From NCBI RefSeq assembly GCF_024349685.1, contig NZ_AP025944.1, positions 4,470,001-4,534,000 of the forward strand: a stretch of DNA of 64,000 bases, given 5' to 3'. The DNA is from Pseudomonas sp. LRP2-20. Its GTDB lineage: Bacteria > Pseudomonadota > Gammaproteobacteria > Pseudomonadales > Pseudomonadaceae. The stretch's first letter is position 1. Every line of letters starts with the position of its first letter. The translations under genes and the position numbers were made by a program. This document shows positions 11,040 through 20,580 of the stretch, one piece after another. The notes beneath the pieces are model-generated. The model searched no databases and was not told the origin of the DNA. It worked only from the letters and a program-made list of their open reading frames with translations.

Positions 11040-11927
11040 ATGATGCGCATTCTGTTGTTTGTAGCCACCAACCTCGCGGTGGTGCTGGTTGCAAGCATTA
11101 CCCTGAGCCTGTTCGGCTTCAACGGGTTCATGGCCGCCAACGGGGTTGACCTCAACCTCAGCAGCCTGCTGGTCTTCTGCGCCGTGTTCGGCTTTGCCGG
11201 CTCCCTGGTCTCGCTGTTCATCTCCAAGTGGATGGCGAAGATGACCACCGGCACCCAGATCATCAGCCAGCCGCGCACCCGCCACGAGCAGTGGCTGCTG
11301 CAAACGGTCGAGGAGCTGTCCCGCGAAGCCGGCATCAAGATGCCCGAAGTGGGTATCTTCCCGGCCTACGAGGCGAACGCCTTCGCCACCGGCTGGAACC
11401 GCAACGACGCGCTGGTAGCTGTGTCCCAGGGCCTGCTGGAGCGTTTCTCGCCTGATGAAGTGCGTGCCGTGCTGGCCCACGAGATCGGCCACGTGGCCAA
11501 CGGTGACATGGTCACCCTGGCGCTGGTGCAGGGCGTGGTGAACACCTTCGTGATGTTCTTCGCCCGCATCATCGGCAACTTCGTCGACAAGGTGATCTTC
11601 AAGAACGAAGAAGGCCAGGGCATCGCCTACTACGTGGCGACCATCGTCGCCGAGCTGATCCTCGGCATCCTCGCCAGCATGATCGTCATGTGGTTCTCGC
11701 GCCGCCGCGAGTACCGTGCCGACGAAGCCGGCGCGCAACTGGCCGGTACCGCCGCGATGATCGGCGCCCTGCAGCGCCTGCGCGTGGAGCAAGGCCTGCC
11801 GGTGCACATGCCCGACACCCTGAAGGCCTTCGGTATCAATGGCGGCCTCAAGCACGGCCTGGCCGGACTGCTGATGAGCCACCCGCCACTGGAAGACCGC
11901 ATCGAGGCCCTGCGCCGCCGCGGTTGA
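11040..11927 (+). CDS. htpX: membrane zinc metalloprotease HtpX
   Basis: A 295-residue inner-membrane protease of the M48 family that degrades misfolded membrane proteins. Helices at about 4-25 and 38-60 precede the catalytic HEIGH motif (near 147-151); the third ligand Glu lies in the EYRADEAGA region near 225, and two more hydrophobic stretches lie at 160-215. AGGAG lies 12 nt upstream of the first of two tandem ATG codons, so the second ATG (11043) is equally possible. It is a single gene with its own promoter and a downstream hairpin terminator. Confidence 0.96.
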   Translation: MMRILLFVATNLAVVLVASITLSLFGFNGFMAANGVDLNLSSLLVFCAVFGFAGSLVSLFISKWMAKMTTGTQIISQPRTRHEQWLLQTVEELSREAGIKMPEVGIFPAYEANAFATGWNRNDALVAVSQGLLERFSPDEVRAVLAHEIGHVANGDMVTLALVQGVVNTFVMFFARIIGNFVDKVIFKNEEGQGIAYYVATIVAELILGILASMIVMWFSRRREYRADEAGAQLAGTAAMIGALQRLRVEQGLPVHMPDTLKAFGINGGLKHGLAGLLMSHPPLEDRIEALRRRG

Positions 11928-11948
11928 TCCACGGGACACTGGCAATAG

Positions 11949-11979
11949 AAAAGGGCGACTTCGGTTGCCCTTTTGTTTT
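11949..11979. terminator. bidirectional intrinsic terminator
   Basis: Hairpin AAAAGGGC...GCCCTTTT with a TTCG tetraloop, between the convergent htpX and tpm genes. Confidence 0.88.
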
Positions 11980-11982
11980 CGC

Positions 11983-12630
11983 TCAGAACTGTACGCGGTA
12001 CACGCGTTCGACCAGGCTGTTCACTCCGGCTTGCTGAAACTTCGGGCTTTCCCCGATCACTTCCTGCGCCTCCAACGCCTCCACCTGCCAACCTACAAAC
12101 CCACGCCGCACTTCATCATCCGCTACCGAAAACGGCGGCCCGGCCAGCAGTTCCTGCTGATAGTCCAGTGTCACCAGCAGCCCGGCACCTGGCGGCAATA
12201 GCTGTGAAAGCAAACGCATGTATTGCGCACGCATTTCAGGCGGCAGGGCAATGAGTGCGGCGCGATCATAAAGCGCCGCGCAATCGGCAATATCCTCCGC
12301 GCGCAAAGCAAAGAAATCACCACACCACAGCTGCACATCACCGCTGCACCAGACTTCGAAAGCGCCCTGCTGCGTCACTTTCGGCTCCAGCCCATGCTCA
12401 CGGAAGAAAGCCTCCACCGCCCGCCGCGACAACTCTACCCCCAACACCCGGTACCCCTGCCCTGCCAGCCAGGCCAGGTCCAGGCTCTTGCCACAGAGTG
12501 GCACCAGCACACGACTGCCCGGCGCCAGCTGCAACTGCGGCCAATACTGTTGAAGATATGGGTTCACCTGCGACTGATGGAAACCAATCTGGTTGTCGGC
12601 CCACCGCTGCTGCCAAAACGCTGGCTCCAT
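11983..12630 (-). CDS. tpm: thiopurine S-methyltransferase
   Basis: A 215-residue SAM-dependent methyltransferase (648 nt with stop) that in pseudomonads methylates thiopurines and selenium or tellurium oxyanions. The N-terminus MEPAFWQQRW and the motif RVLVPLCGKSLDLAWLAGQG (SAM site, around 43-62) are diagnostic. The ATG at 12630 is preceded by GGGAG at 5 nt; a GTG two codons earlier is too close to that ribosome site. The gene is monocistronic and divergent from the dioxygenase-like gene. Confidence 0.93.
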   Translation of the reverse strand: MEPAFWQQRWADNQIGFHQSQVNPYLQQYWPQLQLAPGSRVLVPLCGKSLDLAWLAGQGYRVLGVELSRRAVEAFFREHGLEPKVTQQGAFEVWCSGDVQLWCGDFFALRAEDIADCAALYDRAALIALPPEMRAQYMRLLSQLLPPGAGLLVTLDYQQELLAGPPFSVADDEVRRGFVGWQVEALEAQEVIGESPKFQQAGVNSLVERVYRVQF

Positions 12631-12732
12631 GATCACTCCCGATTTTTTGATAATTTTTCGGCAAAACTTGGTTTGGATTTCGATCAGTAGTTGATCGAAG
12701 ATGATTGCATCTTAACCCTCAGGACCCCCGTC

Positions 12733-13500
12733 ATGCTGCCCAGCCTGTTCATCTCCCACGGTTCCCCCATGCTCGCCCTGCAACCCGGCGCCAGCGGGCC
12801 GGCATTGGCCGGGCTGGCCAACGCCCTGCCCCGGCCAAAGGCGATCGTGGTGGTGTCGGCGCACTGGGAAAGCCGCGAGCTGCAGGTAACCGGCGCCTCG
12901 CAGCCAGAGACCTGGCACGACTTCTACGGTTTCCCGCCGGCACTGTACGCAGTGCAATACCCGGCGCCGGGCGAGCCAGCCCTGGCCAGCCAGGTCAGTG
13001 CACTGCTGAACGCCGCAGGCTTGCCGGCGCGCCTGGATGTGCAGCGGCCATTCGACCACGGCGCCTGGGTGCCGCTGTCATTGATGTACCCGGATGCGGG
13101 CATTGCGGTGATCCAGGTTTCCTTGCCCAGCCAGATGGGGCCTGCGCTGCAGATCAAGGTCGGCCAGGCACTGGCAGGGCTGCGCGCTGAAGGCGTTTTG
13201 CTGGTCGGTTCCGGCAGTATCACGCACAACCTGGGTGAACTGGACTGGCATGCCGGGCCCGATGTGATCGAACCCTGGGCGCTGGCGTTCCGGGATTGGG
13301 TGGTGGAGCGGCTGCAGGCAGATGACCAGGCCGCGCTGCTGGATTACCGCAAACAGGCGCCCTTTGCGGCGCGCAACCATCCCAGTGATGAGCACTTGCT
13401 GCCGCTGTTCTTTGCCCTGGGGGCCGGGGACAGGTTCGGGATCGTGCACCAGGGCTTCACCCTGGGGGCTTTGGGAATGGATATCTACCGGTTCGACTGA
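12733..13500 (+). CDS. class III extradiol dioxygenase family protein (DODA/YgiD-like)
   Basis: A 255-residue member of the LigB-like family related to 4,5-DOPA dioxygenase. Likely metal-binding histidines are H9 (FISHGSP), H44 (VSAHWES) and the one in GSITHNLGEL; H109 (RPFDHGAW) and the NHPSDEHLLPLF segment are also conserved. It would open an aromatic diol ring using Fe or Zn; the true substrate is unknown. The frame extends 42 bp upstream, but MLPSLFISHGSP at 12733, with AGGA upstream, is the family N-terminus. Monocistronic, followed by REP sequences. Confidence 0.87.
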   Translation: MLPSLFISHGSPMLALQPGASGPALAGLANALPRPKAIVVVSAHWESRELQVTGASQPETWHDFYGFPPALYAVQYPAPGEPALASQVSALLNAAGLPARLDVQRPFDHGAWVPLSLMYPDAGIAVIQVSLPSQMGPALQIKVGQALAGLRAEGVLLVGSGSITHNLGELDWHAGPDVIEPWALAFRDWVVERLQADDQAALLDYRKQAPFAARNHPSDEHLLPLFFALGAGDRFGIVHQGFTLGALGMDIYRFD

Positions 13501-13501
13501 A

Positions 13502-13645
13502 TGGCCGCTTCGCGGGCTCGCCCGCTTCCACAGGAACCTCACAGCTCTCAAGGCCTGTGAAGATCCTGTGGGAGCAACTGTCTTGCTCAATTTCCAGAAT
13601 CTGGCGCGATCCCTGTGGGAGCGGGCTTGCCCGCGAAGAGGCCGG
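13502..13645. repeat. REP cluster (three units)
   Basis: A degenerate unit, a partial unit and a clean GCGGGCTTGCCCGC unit ending in GAAGAGGCCGG lie between convergent genes. Confidence 0.75.
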
Positions 13646-13653
13646 AACAGGCC

Positions 13654-13687
13654 AAAAAAAATCCCCGACCTAGGCCGGGGATTTTTT
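13654..13687. terminator. bidirectional intrinsic terminator
   Basis: ATCCCCGACC-TA-GGCCGGGGAT stem with A8 before and T6 after it. It serves deaD on the minus strand. Confidence 0.9.
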
Positions 13688-13700
13688 CATTGCATCAGGA

Positions 13701-15389
13701 TCAATCTTCGCGGTAGCGGCGCAGCTTCAGCTGCTTACCGGCTACGCGAGTGTCCTTGAGCTTGGACAGCAGCTTCTCGAGGCCATCTTCCGGCAGCTCG
13801 ATCAGGCTGAAGCTGTCGCGTACCTGGATACGGCCGATGGCGTCACGGGCCAGGCCACCTTCGTTGAGGATCGCACCCAGCAGGTTCTTGGCGGCGATAC
13901 CGTCACGGGCACCCAGGGCGGTACGGCAACGCACACGGCCTTCGGCCAGCGGCATTGGCGCGCGACGCTCGCGGTCACCACGATCACCACGGTCGCTGCG
14001 CTCAGTGCGCTCACCACGTTCGGCACGCTCGCCACGCGGGGCGAAGCTCGGCACCAGCGGCTGCTCGCGCTCTACCGCGGCCAGGTCCAGTGCCTGGCCA
14101 TTGGTGGCCTTGCGCAGCAGCGCCGAAGCCAACGCACGTGCACTGCAACCGAGGTCGGCGGTCAGGCGGTCGAACAGCTCGCCATGGGTGGCTTCTGCTT
14201 CGGCAACCAGCGGCGCCAGGCTCGAGGTCAGCTTCTTGATGCGGGCATCCAGTACAGCCTGGGCGTTCGGCAGGCGGGCTTCGGCAACCTTCTGCCCGGT
14301 CACGCGCTCGATCACCTGCAGCATGCGGCGCTCACGCGGGGTGACCAGCAGCAGTGCACGGCCATCACGACCGGCACGGCCGGTACGGCCGATGCGGTGC
14401 ACGTAGGATTCCGGGTCGTACGGCATGTCGACGTTGAACACGTGAGTGATGCGCGGTACGTCCAGACCACGGGCAGCGACGTCGGTGGCGACGACGATGT
14501 CCAGGCGGCCATCCTTCAGCGAGTCGATCACACGCTCACGCTGGTTCTGGGCGATGTCACCGTTCAGCGCAGCAGCCTTGTAGCCCTTGGCTTCCAGCGC
14601 GGCGGCCAGGTCCAGGGTGGCTTGCTTGGTGCGCACGAAGGCGATCAGCGCGTCGAACTCTTCGACTTCCAGCAGACGCAGAACAGCCGGGATCTTCTGG
14701 TCGGCGTGGACCATCAGGTGGGCCTGCTCGATCGCGGTAACGGTCTGGGTCTTGCTCTGGATCTTGACGTGCTTGGGCTCACGCAGGTGACGTTCGGCGA
14801 TCGAGCGGATCGACGACGGCAGGGTGGCGGAGAACAGTACGGTCTGGCGGCTGGCCGGGATGGCGTCGAAGATCACTTCGAGGTCGTCCATGAAGCCCAG
14901 CTTGAGCATTTCGTCGGCTTCGTCCAGTACCAGGTACTGCACGGTCGACAGGACTTTCTCGTCACGACGCAGGTGGTCGCAGAGACGGCCCGGGGTAGCG
15001 ACGACGATTTGCGCGCCGTTGCGAATGGCACGCAGCTGCGGGCCCATCGGGGCGCCACCGTATACAGCCACCACATTAACGCCTGGCATCTGCTTGGCGT
15101 AGGTTTCGAAAGCGGTAGCTACTTGCAGCGCCAACTCACGGGTTGGCGCCAGGATCAGGGCTTGCGGTTCGCGCTTGCTCACATCGATCTTGTTGAGGAT
15201 CGGCAGGGCGAAGGCAGCGGTCTTGCCGGTGCCAGTCTGCGCCTGGCCGATCATGTCGTGACCGGCGAGGATGATCGGGATCGATTGTTGCTGAATGGCG
15301 GACGGCTCTTCGTAGCCGGTCGCCAGAACGGCAGCAACAATGTTCGGATTAAGATCGAGAGCGGCGAAGCCGCCGGTTTCCTGGGTCAT
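13701..15389 (-). CDS. deaD: DEAD-box RNA helicase DeaD/CsdA
   Basis: A 562-residue cold-shock RNA helicase acting in ribosome assembly and mRNA turnover. The Q motif lies at about 25-35, Walker A AQTGTGKT at 50-57, DEAD at 156-159, SAT at 187-189 and HRIGRTGRAGR near 330-340. An R/G/E/D-rich linker (about 445-475) precedes a DbpA-type RNA-binding domain near 480-555. The ATG at 15389 (MTQETGGFAAL) is preceded by AGAGG. The frame is open 75 bp further, but that part lacks family similarity. A long leader is likely (see the promoter entry). Confidence 0.95.
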   Translation of the reverse strand: MTQETGGFAALDLNPNIVAAVLATGYEEPSAIQQQSIPIILAGHDMIGQAQTGTGKTAAFALPILNKIDVSKREPQALILAPTRELALQVATAFETYAKQMPGVNVVAVYGGAPMGPQLRAIRNGAQIVVATPGRLCDHLRRDEKVLSTVQYLVLDEADEMLKLGFMDDLEVIFDAIPASRQTVLFSATLPSSIRSIAERHLREPKHVKIQSKTQTVTAIEQAHLMVHADQKIPAVLRLLEVEEFDALIAFVRTKQATLDLAAALEAKGYKAAALNGDIAQNQRERVIDSLKDGRLDIVVATDVAARGLDVPRITHVFNVDMPYDPESYVHRIGRTGRAGRDGRALLLVTPRERRMLQVIERVTGQKVAEARLPNAQAVLDARIKKLTSSLAPLVAEAEATHGELFDRLTADLGCSARALASALLRKATNGQALDLAAVEREQPLVPSFAPRGERAERGERTERSDRGDRGDRERRAPMPLAEGRVRCRTALGARDGIAAKNLLGAILNEGGLARDAIGRIQVRDSFSLIELPEDGLEKLLSKLKDTRVAGKQLKLRRYRED

Positions 15390-15607
15390 GGGTCTGCCTC
15401 TAAGTGCATCCGCAAAGACCCATGCTGCAAAGCTGCACATGCCTTGAAAGACCGGAACGGTCACCCAGGCAGCTTTGTCGGCGGGGATTTGCGAAAACGA
15501 TTGAAAAAGAAAACTTTGGGAAGGTCCGCCTAGCGGACGTGCAGCCGAAGCTGGACTCGGAGGATTTGCACCACCTGATTTTGAGGCCCGCTAAAAGACC
15601 GGCGCGT

Positions 15608-15636
15608 ACTATACCCGAATTAATGCCGGGTAGTGA
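15608..15636 (-). promoter_or_regulatory. candidate deaD promoter with long leader
   Basis: On the minus strand TATAGT (complement of 15608-15613) follows a weak TCACTA at 17 bp. Transcription from here would give a leader of about 210 nt ahead of deaD, like the long leaders of cold-shock helicase mRNAs. The -35 match is poor. The rest of 15390-15715 shows no gene. Confidence 0.35.
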
Positions 15637-15715
15637 GTAAATTTTTCTGGCTCTTCGGCCAGTATCGGGCCATCAACCCTGGCCGGCTGAATCGATTCCC
15701 GCCTGCAATCCGAGC

Positions 15716-15811
15716 CGCCCTTTTCGCGGGCAAGCCCGCTCCCACAACGACCGCATTGTTCCGAGCCTTGCGCGGTACCTGTGGGAGCGGGCTTGCCCGC
15801 GAAAAGGGCGA
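15716..15811. repeat. REP doublet
   Basis: Two inverted GCGGGCAAGCCCGC units with mirror CTTTTCGCGGG / CCCGCGAAAAG edges. Confidence 0.88.
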
Positions 15812-15818
15812 AGCGGTT

Positions 15819-16574
15819 TCAGGTGGCGGGCCGAATCTCGCGAATCAACCCTTCCAGGCTGTACCCCAGGCGCGGCGCCAACGCCTCGGCTCGCGCCCGC
15901 AGGCCGTCGAGGTCCAGTTGCTGCTCAAGGTCCGCCGGCACCAGCAGGATCACATTGCCCTCCTTCACCGGCAGCTCCCAGTAATGCCGGTGGTACAACC
16001 CGCGCAGCAGCGCCGCGCCCAGTGGCTTGCCATCGTCGTTGGCCCACTGGTTGATCACCAGCCAACCGCCCGGGTTCAGCTTCTTCTGGCAGTTTTCGAG
16101 GAAATTCCACGCCAGGTGCCCGACACCCGGCCCGTGGTCGGTGTAAAGGTCGACGAACAGCAGGTCGGTCTGCTCGGCCGAGGGCAGCAACTCCAGGGCG
16201 TCGCCGATGCGCACGTACAGACGCGGATCATCATCCAGGCCCAGGTACTCCATGGCCAGGCGCGGCACGTCCGCGCGCAGCTCGATGGCCTCGATGTCTT
16301 CCAGCGGCAGGAACTTCATGCACGCCTGGGTCAGGGTGCCGGCGCCCAGGCCGAGAAACAGCGCACTCTCCGGCAGCTCATGGCACAGTGCACCGACCAG
16401 CATGGCACGGGTGTAGTCATACTCCAGCCAGCTGGGGTCGGCGGTGAACACGCAGCTTTGCTCGATGGCATCGCCAAACTCGAGGAAGCGGTAATCCTCC
16501 ACCTCGTACACGCTGACCACGCCAAAGGCATCCTCGACCCGGGCCAACAGCTTCTCTTCCCGCTCCGTCGCCAT
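15819..16574 (-). CDS. spermidine synthase-like methyltransferase-fold protein
   Basis: A 251-residue protein with a Rossmann SAM-binding fold: [14 protein letters not shown] (71-84) is the nucleotide loop, AIELRADV (96-103) ends strand 2, and [10 protein letters not shown] (137-146) matches the acidic D-L-Y/F-D motif of polyamine synthases. It resembles the spermine/spermidine synthase family, but the N-terminal putrescine-binding part is short, so the substrate is uncertain. The ATG at 16574 has AGG upstream; an ATG at 16607 would add 11 residues. Divergent from the DAHP synthase gene. Confidence 0.8.
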   Translation of the reverse strand: MATEREEKLLARVEDAFGVVSVYEVEDYRFLEFGDAIEQSCVFTADPSWLEYDYTRAMLVGALCHELPESALFLGLGAGTLTQACMKFLPLEDIEAIELRADVPRLAMEYLGLDDDPRLYVRIGDALELLPSAEQTDLLFVDLYTDHGPGVGHLAWNFLENCQKKLNPGGWLVINQWANDDGKPLGAALLRGLYHRHYWELPVKEGNVILLVPADLEQQLDLDGLRARAEALAPRLGYSLEGLIREIRPAT

Positions 16575-16691
16575 GTACCTGCCACCCACCCGCGCAAAAA
16601 CGCGCATTGTCCGCCAACGCCCCGGATGCAACAAGCTCGGCGCCGCTGTTACCATGGCAGGCAGCCTATAACAGACAAGACCGAGCCCGTG

Positions 16692-18038
16692 ATGAACCGA
16701 CCGTGGAGCCCCGACAGCTGGCGTGCCCTGCCGATCCAGCAGCAACCGACCTACCCCGACGCCGCGCACCTGCTCAAGGTCGAGCAGACCCTGGCCAACT
16801 ACCCGCCGCTGGTGTTCGCCGGTGAGGCGCGCGAGCTGCGCCGGCAGTTTGCCGAGGTCACCGAGGGCCGTGCCTTCCTGCTGCAAGGCGGCGACTGTGC
16901 CGAAAGCTTCGCCGAGTTCTCGGCGGCGAAGATCCGCGACACCTTCAAGGTGCTGCTGCAGATGGCCATTGTCATGACCTTCGCCGCTGGCTGCCCGGTG
17001 GTGAAAGTCGGGCGCATGGCCGGGCAGTTCGCCAAGCCGCGCTCTTCGGGCGACGAAACCATCGGCAACGTCACCCTGCCGGCCTACCGCGGCGACATCG
17101 TCAACGGCATCGGTTTTGACGAAAAAAGCCGCGTGCCGGACCCGGAGCGCCTGCTGCAGGCTTACCACCAAGCCACCGCCAGCCTCAACCTGCTGCGCGC
17201 CTTCGCCCAGGGCGGCTTTGCCGACCTGCACCAGGTGCACAAGTGGAACCTCGACTTCATCGCCAACTCGGCGCTGGCCGACAAGTACCACCAGCTGGCC
17301 AACCGCATCGACGAAACCCTGGCCTTCATGCGTGCCTGTGGCCTCGACAGCGCGCCGCAACTGCGCGAAACCAGTTTCTTCACCGCCCACGAAGCGCTGC
17401 TGCTCAACTATGAAGAAGCCTTCGTGCGCCAGGACAGCCTGACCGGCGACTACTACGACTGCTCCGCGCACATGCTGTGGATCGGCGACCGCACCCGCCA
17501 GCTCGACGGCGCCCATGTCGAGTTCCTGCGCGGCGTGCACAACCCGATCGGGGTCAAGGTCGGCCCGAGCATGAACCCCGAAGAGCTGATCCGCCTGATC
17601 GACACGCTCAACCCGGCCAACGACCCCGGCCGCCTCAACCTGATCGTGCGCATGGGCGCCGGCAAGGTCGGCGCACACCTGCCGAGGCTGATCCGCACCG
17701 TCGAGCGCGAGGGGCGCAAGGTGCTGTGGAGTTCCGACCCGATGCATGGCAACACCATCAAGGCCAGCAGCGGCTACAAGACCCGCGATTTCGCGCAGAT
17801 CCTCGATGAGGTCAAGCAGTTCTTCCAGGTGCACCAGGCCGAAGGCAGCCATGCGGGTGGCATTCATATCGAGATGACCGGGCAGAACGTCACCGAGTGC
17901 ATCGGCGGCGCCCGGCCGATCACCGAGGATGCCCTGTCCGACCGCTATCACACCCATTGCGACCCACGGATGAACGCCGATCAGTCGCTGGAACTGGCCT
18001 TCCTGATCGCCGAAACCCTCAAGCAGGTGCGGCGCTGA
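16692..18038 (+). CDS. class II DAHP synthase (3-deoxy-7-phosphoheptulonate synthase)
   Basis: A 448-residue plant-type (class II) DAHP synthase that condenses phosphoenolpyruvate and erythrose-4-phosphate at the entry of the shikimate pathway. Diagnostic segments are [48 protein letters not shown] and [15 protein letters not shown], which carry the metal-binding Cys, His, Glu and Asp. The open frame extends far upstream as a non-coding run; [10 protein letters not shown] at 16692 is the normal N-terminus. Its last 20 bp overlap the 3' end of the convergent glycosylase gene. P. putida annotations often call this aroF-I. Confidence 0.94.
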   Translation: MNRPWSPDSWRALPIQQQPTYPDAAHLLKVEQTLANYPPLVFAGEARELRRQFAEVTEGRAFLLQGGDCAESFAEFSAAKIRDTFKVLLQMAIVMTFAAGCPVVKVGRMAGQFAKPRSSGDETIGNVTLPAYRGDIVNGIGFDEKSRVPDPERLLQAYHQATASLNLLRAFAQGGFADLHQVHKWNLDFIANSALADKYHQLANRIDETLAFMRACGLDSAPQLRETSFFTAHEALLLNYEEAFVRQDSLTGDYYDCSAHMLWIGDRTRQLDGAHVEFLRGVHNPIGVKVGPSMNPEELIRLIDTLNPANDPGRLNLIVRMGAGKVGAHLPRLIRTVEREGRKVLWSSDPMHGNTIKASSGYKTRDFAQILDEVKQFFQVHQAEGSHAGGIHIEMTGQNVTECIGGARPITEDALSDRYHTHCDPRMNADQSLELAFLIAETLKQVRR

Positions 18039-19239
18039 GCAAGGCCTGACGCAACTGGCTGCCCTCTGCCCGAGGGCAGTTCAGTTGCACCCGCTCCAGG
18101 CCCAGCCACTGGGCCATGCGCAGCAGATTAGCCGCCAGGGCTTGATAACCCTCTTCGTCCAACGCTATCGATTCCGCATGCACGGCGTGCACCGCCAGTT
18201 GCCCAAGGGCGCGCTCGGCGCGCAAGTCCAGGCGCGCGGCGATGCGTTCGCGGTAAAGGAAAGGCAGCACGTAGTAGCCGTACACCCGCTTGTGCGCCGG
18301 GGTGTAGATTTCCAGGCGGTAGTGGAAATCGAACAGCCGCTCGGTGCGGCTGCGCTCCCAGACCAGTGAATCGAACGGCGACAGCAGCGCACTGGCGTCG
18401 ATGCGCCGGGGGATGCGCGGCGTGCCAGCACAGTAGGCGAGCTGCCTCCAGCCCTGCACCTCGACCGGCTGCAGGCGACCATCGGCGACCAGCTCGTCGA
18501 GCGCCGCCCTGCCCTGGCCGGGCTCGAGGCGGAAGTAATCGCGCAGGTCGCGCTCGGTGGCCACGCCCAGCGCCGTGGCTGCATGCAGCATCAGGCCTTG
18601 GTGGGCTTCTGCTTCGCTCGGCAGCGCCTGCTCGAGAATCGCCTTGGGCAACACCTTTTCCGGTACGTCGTAGAGCCGTTCAAAGCCCCGGCGCCCCGCC
18701 ACCGTCACTTCACCGGCGGCGAACAGCCATTCCAGCGCGTGCTTTTCTTCGCTCCAGTCCCACCACGGGCCGGCCCGCTCCTGACGGGTAGACAAGCTGC
18801 CCGCGCCCAGCGCGCCCTGTTCGCGCACGGCCGCCAGCACACGGGCGATCACGTCCTGGCGTTCGCGGCCGAACTGCGCGAGCTGGCGGTAGATGCCGCG
18901 GCCATCGGCGGCATGGGCCATGCGCCAGCGCAGCAGCGGGTAGAGGTTGAGGGGCAATAGCGAGGCCTCGTGGCCCCAATATTCGAACAGCTGCCGCTGG
19001 CGGCCACGGCCCCAGGCGAGCTGGTCGAGCATGGTCGGCGGGTAGTTGCCGAGGCGGGAGAACAGCGGCAGGTAATGGGAGCGAACCACGGCGTTGACCG
19101 AGTCGATCTGCACGACGCCCAGGCGCTGGAGCATGCGTTTGAGTGCGGGCAGCGCCGGAGCGGACTCGTACTGTTTACCAAATCCTTGAGCTGACAGGGC
19201 CAGGCGCCGAGCTTGGTTGATGGACAACTTGAGGGGCAA
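18019..19239 (-). CDS. YcaQ-like (HTH_42) winged-helix DNA glycosylase
   Basis: A 406-residue protein of the AlkZ/YcaQ winged-helix family, whose E. coli member unhooks DNA interstrand cross-links and removes alkylated bases. The catalytic-type QxD motif is visible as Q44-I-D46 ([11 protein letters not shown]), followed by [31 protein letters not shown] and [13 protein letters not shown] are further family segments near 300-345. The start is TTG at 19239: AAGGAG lies 7 nt before it and no ATG is better placed. Its 3' end overlaps the DAHP synthase gene by 20 bp tail to tail. Confidence 0.86.
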   Translation of the reverse strand: MPLKLSINQARRLALSAQGFGKQYESAPALPALKRMLQRLGVVQIDSVNAVVRSHYLPLFSRLGNYPPTMLDQLAWGRGRQRQLFEYWGHEASLLPLNLYPLLRWRMAHAADGRGIYRQLAQFGRERQDVIARVLAAVREQGALGAGSLSTRQERAGPWWDWSEEKHALEWLFAAGEVTVAGRRGFERLYDVPEKVLPKAILEQALPSEAEAHQGLMLHAATALGVATERDLRDYFRLEPGQGRAALDELVADGRLQPVEVQGWRQLAYCAGTPRIPRRIDASALLSPFDSLVWERSRTERLFDFHYRLEIYTPAHKRVYGYYVLPFLYRERIAARLDLRAERALGQLAVHAVHAESIALDEEGYQALAANLLRMAQWLGLERVQLNCPRAEGSQLRQALLSAAPA

Positions 19240-19264
19240 GCCTGATCTCCTTGTGGCGTCTGTT

Positions 19265-19363
19265 CCGGCCCTTTCGCGGGGCAAGCCCGCTCCCACAGGG
19301 ATAGCACTGCCTCAGGCAAGATGGGTTCCTGTGGGAGCGGGCTTGCCCCGCGAAAGGGCCGGC
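19265..19363. repeat. REP doublet
   Basis: Perfectly mirrored pair: CCGGCCCTTTCGCGGGG and CCCCGCGAAAGGGCCGG frame a spacer of about 30 bp between two GCTCCCACAGG/CCTGTGGGAGC edges. Confidence 0.9.
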
Positions 19364-19384
19364 AAGTCCACCGACAAACTTAGC

Positions 19385-19603
19385 TCATTTACGCAACGGG
19401 TCATCCCAGAAATGCCGGTCGGCCTCTTGCTGGATGTCTGCCCGGCTCAAGCCCAGATCATGCAAGGTCGCATCACTCAGGCTGGCCAGTTCCTGGCGCT
19501 GGCGGTACAGCTGCAGCCACCGGGCCGGACGGTCCAGGGCCACATGCCACAGGTGGTTCAGGGAAAAGGCAGGTTGCTGGATGCTGCTGACTTGACCTTT
19601 CAT
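19385..19603 (-). CDS. DUF1127 (YjiS-like) small protein
   Basis: A 72-residue protein whose C-terminal half (QLYRQRQELASLSDATLHDLG followed by LSRADI) is the DUF1127 helix pair, a small Arg-rich domain found in many proteobacteria and linked in some species to phosphate or RNA-related regulation. Divergent from a LysR gene 96 bp away, which probably regulates one or both. Function unknown. Confidence 0.85.
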   Translation of the reverse strand: MKGQVSSIQQPAFSLNHLWHVALDRPARWLQLYRQRQELASLSDATLHDLGLSRADIQQEADRHFWDDPLRK

Positions 19604-19699
19604 CGTGAAGCCCTCCGTGTTGATGGCTTCAGTCTCTGCCCAGGCTTAAGATCAATCCAACGAATGTTTCTGATGCCATGCATCTCGGAGATTGATGCA

Positions 19700-20551
19700 A
19701 TGTCCCAGTACCAGAGCCTCGATGCCGACGTGCTGCGCACCTTCGTCGCCATCGCCGAGCAAGGCGGCTTCACCCGCGCCGGGGAAGTGGTCAACCGCAC
19801 CCAGTCGGCAGTGAGCATGCAGATGAAACGCCTGGAGGAAGACATCCTGCAGCGCCAGCTGTTCGAGCGCGAAGGGCGCCAGGTCCGGCTCACGGCCGAG
19901 GGCCAGGTACTGCTGGGCTATGCCCGGCGCATCCTCAAGCTGCATGGCGAGGTGTTCAACACCCTGCGCATGCCGCACATGGTCGGGATGGTGCGCATCG
20001 GCACACCGGATGACTACGCCATGCGCTTTCTGCCGACCATTCTCTCCAGCTTTGCCCAGGCTTACCCGCTGGTACAGGTGGAGGTGCATTGCGACTCCTC
20101 CAAACAACTGATGCTGCGCCAGGACCTGGACCTGACCATCGTCACTCGCGAGCCCGGCAACGAGGTTGGCCAGTTGTTGCGCCAGGAGCGCCTGGTATGG
20201 GCCGCCGCCGAAGGTTTCTGCCCGCAGGAGCAGCGGCCAATGCCGCTGGCGCTGTTCAACAGCGACTGCTTCTGCCGCGCCTGGACCTGCAATGCCCTGG
20301 AGGCCCAGGGCATCGATTACCGCATCGCCTACACCAGCCCCAGCCTGGCAGCGATCTTCGCCATCGTTACCGCGGGGCTGGCGGTGACGGCGCAACTGCA
20401 GAGCCTTGTAGGTGGCAACATTCGCATACTTGGCGAGAACGAAGGCTTACCGCAGTTGCCAGTGGCCAACGTGATGCTGCTGCGCAACAGCCAGAGCCAG
20501 TCGCCGATCACCGACTGCATGGCCGATTACATCGTCGAAGGATTCCAATGA
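19700..20551 (+). CDS. LysR family transcriptional regulator
   Basis: A 283-residue regulator. The N-terminal winged helix has ADVLRTFVAIAEQGGFTRAGEVVNRTQSAVSMQMKRLE at about 8-45 with the expected helix-turn-helix spacing, and the rest is a periplasmic-binding-like effector domain (from about 92). The ATG at 19700 was chosen; the frame upstream is open but lacks LysR features. It faces the DUF1127 gene. A small palindrome GATGC-CAT-GCATC at 19672-19684 overlaps the ribosome site and might be an autoregulatory site (weak). Ligand unknown. Confidence 0.9.
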   Translation: MSQYQSLDADVLRTFVAIAEQGGFTRAGEVVNRTQSAVSMQMKRLEEDILQRQLFEREGRQVRLTAEGQVLLGYARRILKLHGEVFNTLRMPHMVGMVRIGTPDDYAMRFLPTILSSFAQAYPLVQVEVHCDSSKQLMLRQDLDLTIVTREPGNEVGQLLRQERLVWAAAEGFCPQEQRPMPLALFNSDCFCRAWTCNALEAQGIDYRIAYTSPSLAAIFAIVTAGLAVTAQLQSLVGGNIRILGENEGLPQLPVANVMLLRNSQSQSPITDCMADYIVEGFQ

Positions 20552-20554
20552 TTT

Positions 20555-20573
20555 GGGGCCGCTTTGCGGCCCC
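20555..20573. terminator. GC hairpin between convergent genes
   Basis: GGGGCCGC-TTT-GCGGCCCC directly after the LysR stop and before the TauE stop. It has no T-run, so termination is only probable. Confidence 0.5.
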
Positions 20574-20580
20574 GGCGATC

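Noticed and set aside
11040..11927. sigma-32 promoter for htpX
   Set aside because: A TTTGAAA hexamer exists but no CCCCAT-like -10 lies at a proper distance; a sigma-70 match fits better.
15633..16691. upstream extension of the DAHP synthase frame
   Set aside because: The 353 extra codons lie antisense to the spermidine-synthase-like gene and REP DNA, and the normal N-terminus begins at 16692.
15819..17957. 712-codon open frame on the minus strand
   Set aside because: Only its C-terminal 251 residues are the spermidine-synthase-like protein; the rest is opposite the DAHP synthase gene.
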